Shown here piece by piece: positions 30,313 through 42,917 of a stretch of DNA of 64,000 nucleotides. Source of the DNA: Armigeres subalbatus (lineage: Eukaryota; Arthropoda; Insecta; Diptera; Culicidae). The notes beneath the pieces were generated by a model. It saw only the letters and a list, made by a program, of their open reading frames with translations. It was not told the origin of the DNA and searched no databases. The stretch is taken from positions 418,822,283 through 418,886,282 of the forward strand of contig NC_085140.1 in assembly GCF_024139115.2 (NCBI RefSeq), written 5' to 3'. The position numbers and the translations under genes are program-made. Each line of letters begins with the position of its first letter. The first letter of the stretch is position 1.

Positions 30313-33300
30313 TACCTACCTGGATACCCGGTTGGCTACAGCATCGATACACCTATGCCTGGCATATTGTAGAGATCCACCACCGTCGGTCTTGGGCGAT
30401 GTTCCTCCAGTTTCCCCGAGCGTTTAGGGTCCCCAGTCCCCACGAAGTCGCCGGCCCCTATTTGGTTCTTTGTTGAATACTGTTTTCGCTATTCTTTCTT
30501 CCGACATTCGCACCTTCTGACCAGCCAACTGTAGTCTGCCGTATTTTAGACGATTCACAATATTTTTATTTTTGTATACTTGATACAGCTCATGATTCAT
30601 GCGTCTGCGCCACACATTATTTTCTAGTTTCCCTCCGAGTATTGTATGCAGCACTTTTCGCTCGAAAACCTCGAAAGAACTTCGGTCCGCCTCTTTTAAC
30701 GTCTATTGTTCATGTCCATATAGGGCCACTGGTAGAATCAGAGTTTTGTATAAAGCAAATTTCGTTTCCGGGACCTAAGGTGGTAATGTAATCCGTAAAA
30801 GCCCCTTTTCACACAGCCAGCAATACGTCTTTTTATTTCGCGGGAAACATCATTGTCACATGTCTCAAGTGTTCCAAGGTAAACAAATTCTTCAACAACT
30901 TCAAACACTAGGTCTTCCTCTTTCTCTACCTGCCATCATGTACTTGGAAGAGTTAATGGTTAAGCTTATCATCGCCTTCTACCTCTTCAGTGGGACAAAA
31001 GCCTCCACTACTGCTCTGCGATCCCGCAAAGCCTAGGAGCATCCTAATAGTGCCCTCGAGGGCAAAGTTGAACAACAAATTCGAAAGTGAATCACCCTGC
31101 TTCAATCTGTCTAAGGTCACAAACGAGGTTGACACTTCGTCTGCAATCCGAATACTTGATTTCGAGCCATCCAACGCTGCACGTATCGCCGGAAAATCAT
31201 ATTCGGACATTATCTGCTACAGTTCATTTCATTTCACTGAATCGTACGCTGATCCGTCGTTCATCGACCCTCACGAAAACCTGCCTGGTTTTTGTTGACG
31301 AAGGACTCCTCAATCGGTCTCAGTCTGTTAAACTGGATACACGACAGAATTTTGTACTCCGAGTTCAGAAGGGTAATCCCGCGGTAATCGGAACAATCTA
31401 GTCTGTGCCCTTTTTGTATAGATTGGACATATGATGCCATCCAACCAGCCGGCAGGCAGTTCTTCATCCTCCCATATTTTCTGGATAATGTGGTGGACTG
31501 ATTGATGCAGCTGCTCACTTTCGTGCTTGAGAAGCACGACCGGGATTTCGTCCTTCCTAGCTGCTTTACTGTTTTTCAGCTCGTTTAGAGCCTTCTTTAC
31601 CGCGTCCAGCGTTGGTGGTTCCACAGCTTGACTGTCGCCGACTATGTCCATCCTTCTTCTTAATACACCTTCGTGTTCACCGTTCAACGAATATTCGAAG
31701 AGCTCCTTCCACCTGGCTGCCATCATAGTCTTGCCTGTCAGAAAATTCCTCTCACAGTCATTGCACATGGCGGGCACTTTCGCAGTTATGCTGCCCGCCA
31801 TTGACAGTTGCGTAAAAGCTCCGCATATCATTTCTATCCATGCTCTCCTGCGCTTCAGCTACCACAATCTCTTAGTGTTGCCTTTTTTCTGCGGTGGATT
31901 CGTTTCTCTTCTGCCCGTGCTACACTGTACCGCTCTCTGTTGGAACGGGTACGATCCACCAGCATTCGGCTCCTAGCAACATTTTTCTCGTTCGTCACTC
32001 GTTGGCATTCCTGTTCAAACCAACCATTTCGTTGGCGTCGCAGTGCAGTGCCTAACACTTTCTACGCTGTTGTAGTCACAGCTTTGTGGATATGTTCCCA
32101 CAATCTGTTGACGTCGCCAGATCCGGTAGCATCTCCTATCCGCTCGTCCAGCTTTTGGTAGTACTGTTCAGCAACTTCATCAACTGGCAAGCGTTGGATA
32201 TTAAAACGCCCAAGGTAGTGATCCGAGTCAATGTTCGGGCCTCTGAAAGACCTTACAGCTATAACATCCGAGAAATGCCGTCAGTCGATCAGCACATAGT
32301 CTATCTGTGAACAAGTGTCTCCACTGGGATGTTGCCCGGCGTATTTGCGGATATTCTTACGTACAAAGTAGGTACTGCTGATTGCCATCCCTCAAGCAGC
32401 AGCAAAGGTCACGGCGGAATAAAGGCCTTTCGTACCAATGACAGGGCGCAAGAAACTTCCTCTTCCGATGTGCGCATTCCAGATGACAATCTTTACATCG
32501 TATGTTGGGCACTCTCTGTAGGTCTTATCAAGGCTCTTATAGAACGCATCTTTCACGCCATCCGGTTTATCCTTTCATTGGGAAATAGATGCTGATCAGG
32601 CTACAGTTGAAGAATTCACCCTTCATACTCAAGACTCAAATTCGGTCGCTTATCGGCTTCCACCGAATAACACGCTTCATCTGCTTACCGATCACCATGA
32701 AGCTAACTCCATGTTCTGCTCTGTCACCGCCGCTATAGTAGATGTGGTACTTGAATGAAGTGTGAGCTATGTGATTCACCGCCCGGAATTTATGTTCTCC
32801 AGTTCTGGGCCACCATATTTCCTGGATTGCTGCCACACACACGCCAACCTTCTGCAGCTTACGAACCAGAAGCCCAACACGTGCGGGTTCATTAAAAAAT
32901 CTCTCTTTCCAAAATCCAACTTTCCAATCGTTGTCCTTCATTCGTTGTCGGGTCTGTTGCCGTTGAATCAATCCGTTTGCTCTACTTTTGCCTTTCTTGG
33001 TAACTGTAGAATATTCGGTTGAATACTTTACCAGGATTTCGCTACCTACATCGCGTTGAAAGGGCTGCCTTCTCGATGCTGGCAGGATGCAGCATGGTGT
33101 GCAGAGTTTTCCTTATAGTCCCTCGCTGGCACTCGGGCGATGATCAGCCGCTCCTAACATGGGGAACCGACACTGTTGAGATCCACTCCTAACATCGAGA
33201 ACTGACGCTCGATCACATTTGCACCTCCGGAGGGGAGCAAATGCACCCTTTGCTGTCAGCATACGACCATTGGGTTGACTACCCGATCTTCCCTACGCTT

Positions 33301-33350
33301 GCTCGTATCCCGGCCATCGCCACGAGGACGTAGGGGTAAGAGTTGCTGGC
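30313..33350 (-). mobile_element. RTE-type LINE, minus strand, more complete copy (unit B)
   Basis: From the right: 5' untranslated-like region (33,350-33,000); endonuclease start (32,971-32,636, with 'GVCVAAIQEIWWP'); linker (32,160-31,640); RT pieces 'HRLDCSDYRGITLLNSEYKIL' region (31,430-31,370), 'NKNQAGFREGR' (31,290-31,261) and 'LKQGDSLSNLLFNFALEGTIR' region (31,120-31,060); then C-terminus ('RTILGG'-like and 'GRLQLAGQKVRMSEE', 30,650-30,500). Many stops. The unit A copy lost about 1.1 kb of this, so A is the derived, deleted state. Confidence 0.75.
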
Positions 33351-33560
33351 CAAGGACCGCGAAATGGGGTCTATTTTATTCTTTCAGATACGCATTACCC
33401 AGCATTTGCTATGCCAGTAAAATCGAGTTAGGGGTATTCAATATGCGAAATTATTCAGTTTTTCAAAATTGATTTAAAATAGTCTCCGTGCACTAAAAAT
33501 CATGAAGTTTCGAATTTAGACTCAATTTTAATAATAGATTCACTATATGTTATGATCGCA

Positions 33561-36500
33561 GCAGGGACTATGTCCAAGGGCTTGACGATCTCTCCCCAGG
33601 CCATCTGCGAGTTGTGGGGCTTGCCTAGGATGTGGTGGGGTTTGACAGTGGGCCCTGTTAAATTCCTATAATAAGTTGCATGTATCCGCAAGTAGGCCCC
33701 ACCAAAGCGACCGTGTGCCACTCAAAGCGCACAAGCCCAAGTCCTGGTGTTAGGTGGGACGCTAAACAGCCCTGACACGACGGCCCTCCGACGAGACAGG
33801 AGGTTTGTGCAGGCTCAATAAGCCGCCTGGAAAACCAATAATTAGAAAGTGTGGAAAAGCGGGCATCGAGCGGCTACCTTCTACTAAAGCTGTGGCTGTG
33901 GCACCACCAACGAGCTGGGAACCGGCTTTATAGTGCTGGGTAAGATGCGCCAACGCGTGATTGGGTGGCAGCCAATCAACGTAATGATGTGCAAGCTGAG
34001 GTTTAAAGGCCGTTTCTTCAACTATAGCATCATCAACGTGCACTGCCCACACGAAGGGGGACCCGACGACGAGAAAGAAGTGTTCTACGCACAGCTGGAG
34101 CAGACATACGATGGATGCCCACTGCAGGACGTCAAAATCGTCATCGGTGACATGAACGCTCAGGTAGGAAGGGAGGAAATGTATAGACCGGTCATCGGAC
34201 CGGATAGTCTGCACACCGTACGAATGATAACGGCCAACGATGCATAAACTTCGCAGCCTCCCGCGGAATGGTAGTCCGAAGCACCTTCTCTCCCCTGGAA
34301 CCAAGAAACAGAAAACCAAATCCAACACGTTCTAATCGACGGTAAATTCTTCTGACATCACAAACGACCGCAGTGTGAATATTGAATCCGACCACTACCT
34401 CGTTGCAGTATGCCTGCGCTCAAAACTCTCGACTGTGTACAACACGCGTCGAAGTCGGACGCCGCGGCTTAACATTGGGCGGCTACAAGACGGTGGACTA
34501 GCCCAAGAATACGCGCAAAAGCTGGAAGTGGCACTCCCAACGGAAGAGCAGCTAGGCGCAGCGTCTCTTGAAGATGGCTGGAGAGATATTCGATCCGCCA
34601 TTGGTAGCACCGCAACCGCTGCACTTGGCACGGTGCCCCCGGATCAGAGAAACGACTGGTATGACGGCGAATGTGAGCAGTTAGTAGAAGAGAGAAGAAT
34701 GCAGCATGGGCGAAATTGCTGCAACACCGCACGAGGGCGAACGAGGCACGATATAAACATGCGCGGAACAGACAAAATCCGATTTTCCGGAGGAAAAAGC
34801 GTCAGCGTCGAGACCGTGAAGAGACGGAGCAACTGTACCGCGCTAATAACACACGAAACTTGTCATAAGACGAGTTTGTACAATCCCATTTAATTCCACC
34901 ACTTAATTGTATCTTGACAGATACGTATTTCGACCTCAACAGTAAGGCCGTCTTCAGTGTCTCGTACTTGACTCGAGTCAAGTCAAGTCGAGTCAAGTAC
35001 GAGACACTGAAGACGGACTTACTGTTCAGGTCGAAATACGTATCTTTCAATATACAATTAAGTGGTGGAATTAAATGGGATTGTACAAACTTGTCTTATG
35101 ACAAGTGAAGATATTCCACTAAAAAGCTCAAAATAATTTTCTTAACACACGAAAGTTCTATGAGAAGTTAAACCGTTCACGTAAGGATCACGTGCCACAG
35201 CCTGATATGTGTAAGGACATAAACGGGAACCTTCTTATGAACCAGCGTGAGGTGATCCGAAGGTGGCGGCAGCACTACGAAGAGCACCTGAATAGCGATG
35301 TGGCAGACGAAGATGGCTGTATGGTGATGGACCTGGGGGAACGCGCGCAGGACATAATTCTACCAGCTCCGGATCTCCAGGAAATCCAGGAGAAAATTGG
35401 CCGGCTGAAGAACAACGTAGCCCCTGGGGTTGACCAACTACCAGGAGAGCTATTGAAACACGGTGGTGAGGCACTGGCTAGAGCGCTGCACTGGGTCATT
35501 ACCAAGGTTTGGGAGTAGGAAGTTTTGCCGCAGGAGTGGATGGAATGTCGTGTGTCCCATCTACACAAAGGGCGATAAGCTGGATTGTAGCAACAACCGC
35601 GCAATCACATTGCTGAACGTCGCCTACAAGGTACTCTCCCAAATTTTATGCCGTCGACTAGCACCAATTGCAAGAGAGTTCGTGGGGCAGTACCAGGCGG
35701 GTTTTATGGGCGAACGCTCCACCACGGATCAGGTGTTCGCCATTCGCCAAGTACTGCAGATATGCCGCGAATACAACGTGCCCACACATCATCTATTCAT
35801 CGACTTCAAAGCCGCACATGATACAATCGATCGGGACCAGCTATGGCAGCTAATGCACGAACACGGATTTCCCTTCGAAACGCGTAGAGGGTTACGGCAA
35901 TGTGATGGTCTTTCGTGTCTGCTATTCAACATCGCTTTGGAAGGGTAATACGAAGAGCAGGGATTAACACGAGTGGTAAAATTTTCAATAAGTCCGTCCA
36001 GCTATTTGGCTTCGCCGACAACATAGATATTATGGCACGAAACTTTGAGAAGATGAAGGAAGCCTACATCAGACTGAAGAGGGAAGCCAAGGGGATCGGA
36101 CTAGTCATCAACACGTCGAAGACGAAGTACATGATAGGAAGAGGTTCAAGAGAAGACAATGTGAGCCACCCACCGCGAGTTTGCATCGGTGGTGACGAAA
36201 TCGAGGTGGTAGAAGAATTTGTGTACTTGGGCTCACTGGTGACCGCCGAAAATGATACCAGCAGAGAAATTTGGAGACGCATAGTGGCTGGAAATCGTAC
36301 GTACTTTGGACTCCGCAAGATCAAATAGAGTTCGCCGCCGTACCAAACTGACAACCTACAAAACGCTCATTAGACCGGTAGTCCTCTATGGACACGAGAC
36401 CTGGACGATGCTCGTGGAGGACCAACGCTCACTTGGAGTTTTCGAAAGGAAAGTGCTGCGTACCATCTATGATGGGGTGCAGATGGCGGACGGTACGTGG

Positions 36501-36825
36501 AGGAGGCGAATGAACCACGAGTTGCATCAGCTGTTTGGAGAACCATCCATCGTTCACACCGCGAAAATCGGACGACTGCGGTGGGCCGGGCACGTAGCAA
36601 GAATGTTGGACAGTAATCCGGTGAAAATGGTTCTCGACAACGATCCGACGGGCACAAGAAGGCGAGGTGTGCAGCGGGCAAGGTGGATCGATCAGGTGGA
36701 AGATGACTTGCGGACCCTCCGTAGACTGCGTGGTTGGCGACGTGTAGCCATGGACCGAGTCGAATGGAGAATACTCTTATATACCGCACAGGCCAATTCG
36801 GCCTTAGTCTGAATAAATGAAATAA
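33561..36825 (+). mobile_element. full-length RTE-type LINE with perfect 16-bp target duplication (unit B)
   Basis: ATATGTTATGATCGCA at 33,545-33,560 and 36,826-36,841 is an exact direct repeat. Domain order is as in the unit A copy, ending with 'GRLRWAGHVARM' and the A-rich tail. Differences from A: part of the endonuclease start is deleted (near 33,845), a 284-bp fold-back element is inserted at 34,859, and about 90 bases of RT are missing near 35,870. The catalytic box is FADN here too, so that change predates the duplication. Confidence 0.85.
34859..35142. mobile_element. fold-back element with 12-bp target duplication and hammerhead-like cores, unit B only
   Basis: TAACACACGAAA at 34,847-34,858 and 35,143-35,154 flanks it; unit A has the intact single site near 5,727. 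Two arms of about 118 bases are inverted copies, followed by a 37-base single-copy tail. Each arm read outwards has CTGAAGA, a GGCC/GGTC-like stem, then GAAATACGTATC (plus 35,007-35,044; minus 34,957-34,920). In the left arm GACA and TGTC can close stem I. The long target duplication argues for a retroposed element and not a cut-and-paste MITE. One extra base precedes stem II. Confidence 0.7.
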
Positions 36826-36853
36826 ATATGTTATGATCGCAATACCCCTAAAA

Positions 36854-36969
36854 ACCCAATTGGCGGATATAGAAAAGCCTTCAATGAATAATTGTGGAAA
36901 TGCTAATAGAACACTAAGCAGGCAAGTTCCAGTTGGAATGTCGAGCCATTGTTGAAGAATACAGAAAAA
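36854..36969 (+). repeat. 3' fragment of a tRNA-related SINE (unit B)
   Basis: Counterpart of 7,510-7,625, same truncation. Confidence 0.6.
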
Positions 36970-38077
36970 ATTGCCTAGTTCATTGAGCTGAGTCAATTAT
37001 TGGTGTATATTAATGTGGGTATCCGAGCTGTACAACTTTATTATACGAAAAGATACCTACAATTTGAAATAATGAACAGAACTGTTTTCTCTCAGTTTTA
37101 AATTGGTCTTTCACAGAAATCATAATGCCCATGATTCATATACCTTGCGTTATCAGCGAAATGATAACACTATAAATCCCACTTATCACAGTATGGTTTA
37201 TAAGCAAGATTTGCATTTTAACACTACCACACCATCATTCATTATTGGATCGAATTCTAACTAGCTAACATTAAACGATATCTGTTCCATCAACAGCTTT
37301 AGAAATATGAATACAAACTCAAAAGCTAGTAAAAAAACATACCCTCGAATTGCGGACACATGTGATTTCTAAATAAGTTTCACGCCATCGCAATGAGGAA
37401 AATGAATAAATTTTATTATATGTAGTTTGAAAAATTAGACAAGTGAAGGTGAATTCTATCGTAATGATATTTTGTAACGAAATTCTACATTAAATGCTTT
37501 TATTTATAAAAAGTTTCTTTTATTAATTGACTACTAATATGATTGTTCAGAATAATCCATCAGGGTTAGTCTATCTTCATCTTTAAAGCGCCATTGTGTT
37601 TTGATTATATGTACGTATTTCTTGATGAGTCAAAAATCATCAGAACTCACAAAAAATGTTTGTTTTCATTTTTTATATCCGCTACCAGTCATGAGCCTTT
37701 ATCGCCGCAATCACACATTGGATCTACCACATCCATGCACGATATACGCTACAGCGAGCAAAACACACGCTCTTGCTACATGGTGGTGTGAATGAATTGC
37801 TTAAATTATCACTCTCCGTTATGTTTCAAACCACAGTACCACGCTTGGAGCAAGGTGTTCACGAGCAAATTGTGCCTTCTTGTGCTACCACCTGACCTAG
37901 TTTCTGCCATTGTTCGTGACCCAATGATTTCCTTCGAAATACATTTTATTTTCATCGTATGGATATTTTCCCTAACTACTCGGCCCTTTGACTCACTTCT
38001 ATCGTATACACCCATGCCGAATAGAGACACGCGTCAGATAGAGTGAGTAACGAAAATGACCTTGCTCACGAACTTGA
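36970..38077. other. intergenic/intronic DNA before P450 exon 1 (unit B)
   Basis: Almost identical to 7,626-8,733. If exon 1 of this unit splices to the unit A body, this is the donor side of that gene's first intron. No other gene is visible. Confidence 0.5.
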
Positions 38078-38082
38078 CTTAC

Positions 38083-38290
38083 CTCCCGGGGCAAAATTTT
38101 TCAGCATCTCAAACACTCCAGGGCCGGGAATTTTGCTGTAGGGCAGGGCACTGTCCCATTCCTGGTCACGGGCATCGTCCGCAGCGCTATCAATTGTTGC
38201 AGCCTGGGCCTGAGTACTACGGAACCGAACCGTACTGACCACTAAAGAGTTGTTCACTTTCACCGCTTGGCGCAGCATGTTTGCGTTCAA
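38083..38290 (-). CDS. CYP12-like mitochondrial cytochrome P450, exon 1 (unit B), candidate first exon of the unit A body
   Basis: Same 69 codons plus one base as 8,739-8,946: mitochondrial targeting N-terminus, IPGP hinge, GTAAGT donor at 38,082-38,078. On the minus strand the next P450 exon reached is exon 2 of unit A (22,775), 15.3 kb downstream. The phase matches: G joined to GC completes Gly and reads on into 'RYHNANF', so '[11 protein letters not shown]' forms as expected for CYP12 proteins. Between them lie the plus- and minus-strand RTE LINEs, the unit junction, the LOA/R1 LINEs, a Helitron and a SINE, all intronic under this model. Spliced transcripts are not proven. Confidence 0.8.
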
Positions 38291-39113
38291 CTTGCGAAAC
38301 CTTCTTCAACCGGACTGACTTGGAGTGAGGAACGTTTGCAAATGAAATTATCCGGCGACTGGTCGTTTAATATCTCACCGTGCCAAGTGGAAGAATAAAC
38401 CCCCTTTGATTAGGTGCGATTTGGGTTATCAGCTACCTCGGTCAAACTGATATGGATCCAGTGGTATCGATTACAGCAAGATATCGGCCTGACAGCAGCG
38501 GGAGCAGTACTGCGAACTAGTGCGAACCACAACAACGACAACGCGATGCGGAGATCGCGAATCGGAACACCAGTCATCATAGTCATTATCTTCATTACCC
38601 TTGCCCGGATGGATGACATTGAACTTTTTTTTCGGTGGTCGCAGTTTCTGTTTTGTGGACGCGTGATCGCTTGGCTCCTAGTATTTGTGCGCTACGCATC
38701 TCGAGTCCACCAGCAGAGTCCGGCATCAACACAGCTGTCGCCGTGGAATATGGTGTGGTGTATTGACGATTTGAAGTGTTTTCAGCGCAGGTTGCTTTTG
38801 ATATCCACGACGCAAAAGCTGACTTCTACCAGTTGTGTGGGTTTATTCACGCGTTTGTTTGGTTTGATATCTTCATTGCCTGATTGTTGGTGGTTTGTTT
38901 ATAATATGCAGCCTATGAGATGTAAAACGGAGAAGTTATTGTAAAAAAAAACACCGGTTATTTTTATTGCATAAAGGTGTATTTTTGCTTATGAGTCGTA
39001 TGAACGATTCCCCATAGAACTTCAAGAATGTCGAGTCCATTATGAGATACTGCAGAGAACCTTACTGTAGAGGAAGAAATACGTATCTGTAAAGTAAGAC
39101 GCCTCATTGAATA
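38291..39113. promoter_or_regulatory. upstream region of P450 exon 1 (unit B)
   Basis: Almost identical to the unit A flank for the first 650 bases, so both copies would carry the same promoter. No proven element. Confidence 0.3.
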
Positions 39114-39192
39114 ATTTTGTATTAAAGAAAACAGACACCGAGTCAGATCAGAGTAAGCTCTGACTGGAAGAGGACGGAACCTCCTTTAAACT
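39114..39192 (+). repeat. 79-bp direct repeat, first copy
   Basis: Identical to 40,156-40,234 over the whole 79 bases. Unit A has only one copy (split by the MITE at 9,784), so the second copy in unit B arose locally. Confidence 0.8.
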
Positions 39193-39276
39193 CGATTGAA
39201 AACCGCAATGCGACAGTTCAGAAGTCAGTTGGAAGGAAAATCAAAATTTTTCGAAAGGCGAATGGATCCCGAATGC

Positions 39277-39567
39277 TTCTTCTTCTTCTTATTGGCATTA
39301 CATCCCCACACTGGGACAGAGCCGCCTCGTAGCTTAGTGTTCATTAAGCACTTCCACAGTTATTAACTGCGAGGTTTCTAAGCCAAGTTACCATTTTTGC
39401 ATTCGTATATCATGAGGCTAACACGATGATACTATTATGCCCAATCCAATCCGAAAATTGTCTAGACCGGCACCGGGAATCGAACCCAGCCACCCTCAGC
39501 ATTGCTTTATAGCCGCGCGTCTTACCGCACGGCTAAGGAGGGCCCCTAAGTGCCTATCCCTATCCCT
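39277..39567 (-). mobile_element. Feilai-type SINE, unit B only
   Basis: The minus-strand element begins with the tRNA-like head near 39,545 and ends in a GAA tail (TTC run at 39,277). Target duplication ATCCCGA(A/G)TGC at 39,266-39,276 and 39,568-39,578. The empty site is in unit A near 10,086. A small CTATCC repeat lies beside the head. Confidence 0.85.
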
Positions 39568-39578
39568 ATCCCGAGTGC

Positions 39579-40127
39579 AATACTGTAAAAGTTTTGACGA
39601 AAGCGCGGCACAGACAAAAATAATGATGGGGGCAAGTTTCCTACTCAGTATCCTCACGATTTTCAAGGCTGGAAAAAGCTGTATATAAGCATAAACTCTG
39701 AAGACCTCATCTGACAAAATTTCCAAGCTGTCCTTTCCGAATGTACGAGATCTTGGCAGCTTAAGATGAATATCTCAAATCTGAACAGGGACTTCGGGCG
39801 ACTACCTATATGGTTTGATATGGAAAAGGTGCTTCTTGTAGCATACATTACTACATATTTGGTGATTTCGTTCCTTGTCTCATTCGTAATATAGTAAACG
39901 TACTTAAGAATATATAAAAAAATACTGATCGTTAAATGAAACATGCCTTATTCCCTACATATATTTGCTTTCTATCCAATTCTCTCTCTGGCAACATTGG
40001 AGAACATAACGCGAGCGATCAATAATGATCTACTCATGCTGTTACATTGCTATCCAATGTATTTTTTAACAATTTTCTGCTCCGGAGATTCAAAACATTG
40101 CTGATTACATTATTCAATAATCTATGA
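39579..40127. other. AT-rich intergenic DNA (unit B)
   Basis: Aligns with 10,100-10,925 of unit A minus its SINE. No gene seen. Confidence 0.4.
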
Positions 40128-40502
40128 GATCCTCTTAAGGGTCAAATTACCGTCAATTTTGTATTAAAGAAAACAGACACCGAGTCAGATCAGAGTAAGC
40201 TCTGACTGGAAGAGGACGGAACCTCCTTTAAACTGCAACGTGCACCTCCTGCAACGCAACGTGCTCGTACCACCCCCCAGTAATAAAACCACCCACCGAG
40301 GAGAAAAAGTAGTCTCCAGCTGGATGGGGGAAGTATTTTTGTTTCAAAACTACATCATCCAATAGGGAAGACATAATTATATCCAGTTTATGCTTCATTT
40401 GGTTGTATTTTGGTTTAGTTTTCAAATAAACTGCCTTTGCAACATTTTCTCCCAAGAGGGGAAATCGACGATTTACTCTCACGCTCTCTTATATATCTTA
40501 TA
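40128..40502 (-). other. unit B-only insert with an 84-codon open frame of unknown origin
   Basis: About 370 bases absent from unit A (site near 10,925). The right part carries a minus-strand open frame (40,482-40,228) with even composition (ENVAKAVYLKTKPKY, then LLDDVVLKQKYFPHPAGDYF). I do not recognise the family. The left part is the second copy of the 79-bp repeat. It could be a transposon gag or host exon fragment carried in; no termini or target duplication are evident. Confidence 0.4.
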
Positions 40503-40689
40503 TAACGGATTAACTCAATAAAAAGTTGTTCGTTTGTTAACTATGGGCCCTACATATTTTTTTTTAAATCTTTGTCCGTTTGACAAATACAAGTTAATAC
40601 TTCAATCAATCCACCCCAATCCAAAGCAGAAGAATTTCATTTAATAGTCTCTAAACTTGAGGAGTTATTTTAAATAATTCTGTTAACAT

Positions 40690-41760
40690 CGCTGTACAAT
40701 TAAGGCTCTATAAACCGTAATCAATCCGATAATGACGATGATTTTATTCGAATCCTCACTAATACTAATAAAGTTTTGAGCTAAATTCAATATTTTGGGG
40801 CTATTTGCCGACTTACCTCCATCATTGCATATTCATTACATTTTCATATATATTTTTCAAAAACGCTGAAAACTGCCTTTTTTCCTGGGCTGGCATTCGT
40901 ATTTCTATCGAACGCATACTAACTCCGAACGTTCGGAGCAAACACATACACACGCACTTGATTTTTCACTTGGTCTTTTCCCACTGTTTCCTTGATTTAA
41001 TCACTCCTAAAACATATTTACTAACTGAGTTTCACATTTTTCTTCAATATTGATTACCAATTAATTCACATCGCGTCCAAAAACTGTCGAAAACTGCTTT
41101 CCAAAAATCGAAGTGAGAGACAAATTTGACACCGTATTGTGAATGCAATAAAATGCGGAAGACTTAAATTCACTAGCGCAATAAATGAAATGGTGAGTAC
41201 AAAATCTACGCGATGCAACTTCATTCAATCCAAACAATACAACGTAAACGCCAGCCAACACGCAAACAAAGGTGTGCATACACAAGAAAATAATCATCTC
41301 TTCACCGTTGCCAGATTTGTTCATTGGAAAAAAAATCATTGCTGTTTGTCGGATTGAACAAATATGCCAGAAATTAATATTCACATTTCAAAAAAGTGGT
41401 GATATTCTGTTGCCGGAAAACTCATGAGGCAAAACGCCTTTTAGCTGGTAACTACTAGGGAACAAAGTACCATGCGTCGGCGAATCAGCATTCTGGTATG
41501 GATAGTGCGTGGAGACGCAAGTACATTGTAGGTTAGCGCCACTAGGGCGTTTTGCCTCGCCAAAATATTAGATGTTTCTCCAAAATGTGAAAATTTTCGG
41601 TTTTTCCAACCTTCCCATACACTATTTTGAAACTTTTTTCGCCTAACCTACATAATTTTAGATATAGTTTTGTTACGGCCATCTTAATGACGGTAAATAT
41701 GACGAAAACCACAAAAGGCGTTTTGCATCGAGGGGGCCTTTTGGGGCCTCTTCCCCTACT
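40690..41760. other. unit B-specific segment of unknown nature
   Basis: Replaces about 140 bases of unit A (11,115-11,255). It contains a short palindromic element (41,426-41,558) with inverted ends GAGGCAAAACGCC, and a third copy of GGCGTTTTGC at 41,717. The open frames seen (41,061-41,384) have no recognisable domain. Confidence 0.4.
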
Positions 41761-41889
41761 AGCGCCGCGAAAAGTTGATTTGCTCGTTTTCTCACTCCTT
41801 TCTTCATTATCGTTCCATCACTAATTTCAGAAAGAGTAGCCTATATGGAACAAACAACCTAATCCCTACATGCAGTCTATGTGGTGGTG

Positions 41890-41972
41890 GGGTGGTATGG
41901 CTATAGGGACCGCATCCCATCGCCATTTGATGTTCTAGGTTCGAATCCCGTTGCGGTCATAAAACTTTTGTA
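41890..41972 (+). repeat. tRNA-like SINE head candidate (unit B)
   Basis: Counterpart of 11,372-11,452 with the same B-box-like 'ggttcgaatcccg'. Confidence 0.4.
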
Positions 41973-42917
41973 ATTGCTTACCGGAAATTTTCGAAAAGTG
42001 AGTGAGGCGTAAAAGTGATGAAACGAAAAACAGAAATTTATCAAGTAGGCATGATTTTCGAAAAAAACATTCTCCTCCGACCCGAAAAACGTTTGTTTTT
42101 GTCTCATCGAAACGAAAAGTACGAACCCTGGTTATTGATATAATGTGTTTAATCTAATTTGATAAGTCCCTTATAAAATATATTGTTATCTTGTGTCATA
42201 TAATCGTCATCTGACTAACGAAAATAGCTGAGTAATGATGACTTTGGCAAAGTGTTCGTTTATTGGAAAGCAAATTTTATATGATTTCAAATTTTTTTTG
42301 TAAAATTCTTCTGTATATTAAATCGCCTCATGTATAAATTTTACATATTTTAAATAAAACTCTTTTCAAATAAAAAGTTTTGCCAATAACATAAACAAAA
42401 TATGGAAAAGTTGAAGTTTTCCTTCAAAAATGGATTTCGAAGACTCTTAACGTGAAAAGTAATACAGCTCGTAACGTTTAATTAACGGAGAACGTTAACG
42501 ATATCGTTGATTAACGTTTTATGAAAATAAACGGAAAAATCGTTAATCATTTTCAACTAACAAAGCGGCTTTAATCGGCAATTATCCCTGATTACAACTT
42601 TTTTTCCTGGCTGCATTGAATTTTTATAAAGCAATGTTCGCCATTTCGATCAAAACTCGAGCAGTAGTTGCTCTAATTTCAAAACAATGAATGTAAAGCT
42701 AGTGAATATTTTTCATTTTATGCAATGTAAGAAAAAATAGACATTCAATTATTTATATTGCTCATGTTTATCCAGTATTTTGCGCTCGATAATGGCGGCC
42801 GAGTGAGTTCCTTTTTGACATTCAAGAGGTAGAAAATATTTACAGTTTTTAATCAACGTAGGCTTTGATTAATTTAAAAATATTGGCACTCATCGGGTAT
42901 CTACAAACAAATAGAAA

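Noticed and set aside
41426..41558. A complete MITE with ends GAGGCAAAACGCC
   Set aside because: Inverted ends are clear, but no target duplication or empty site could be defined because the whole surrounding kilobase is specific to unit B. Mentioned only within that segment.
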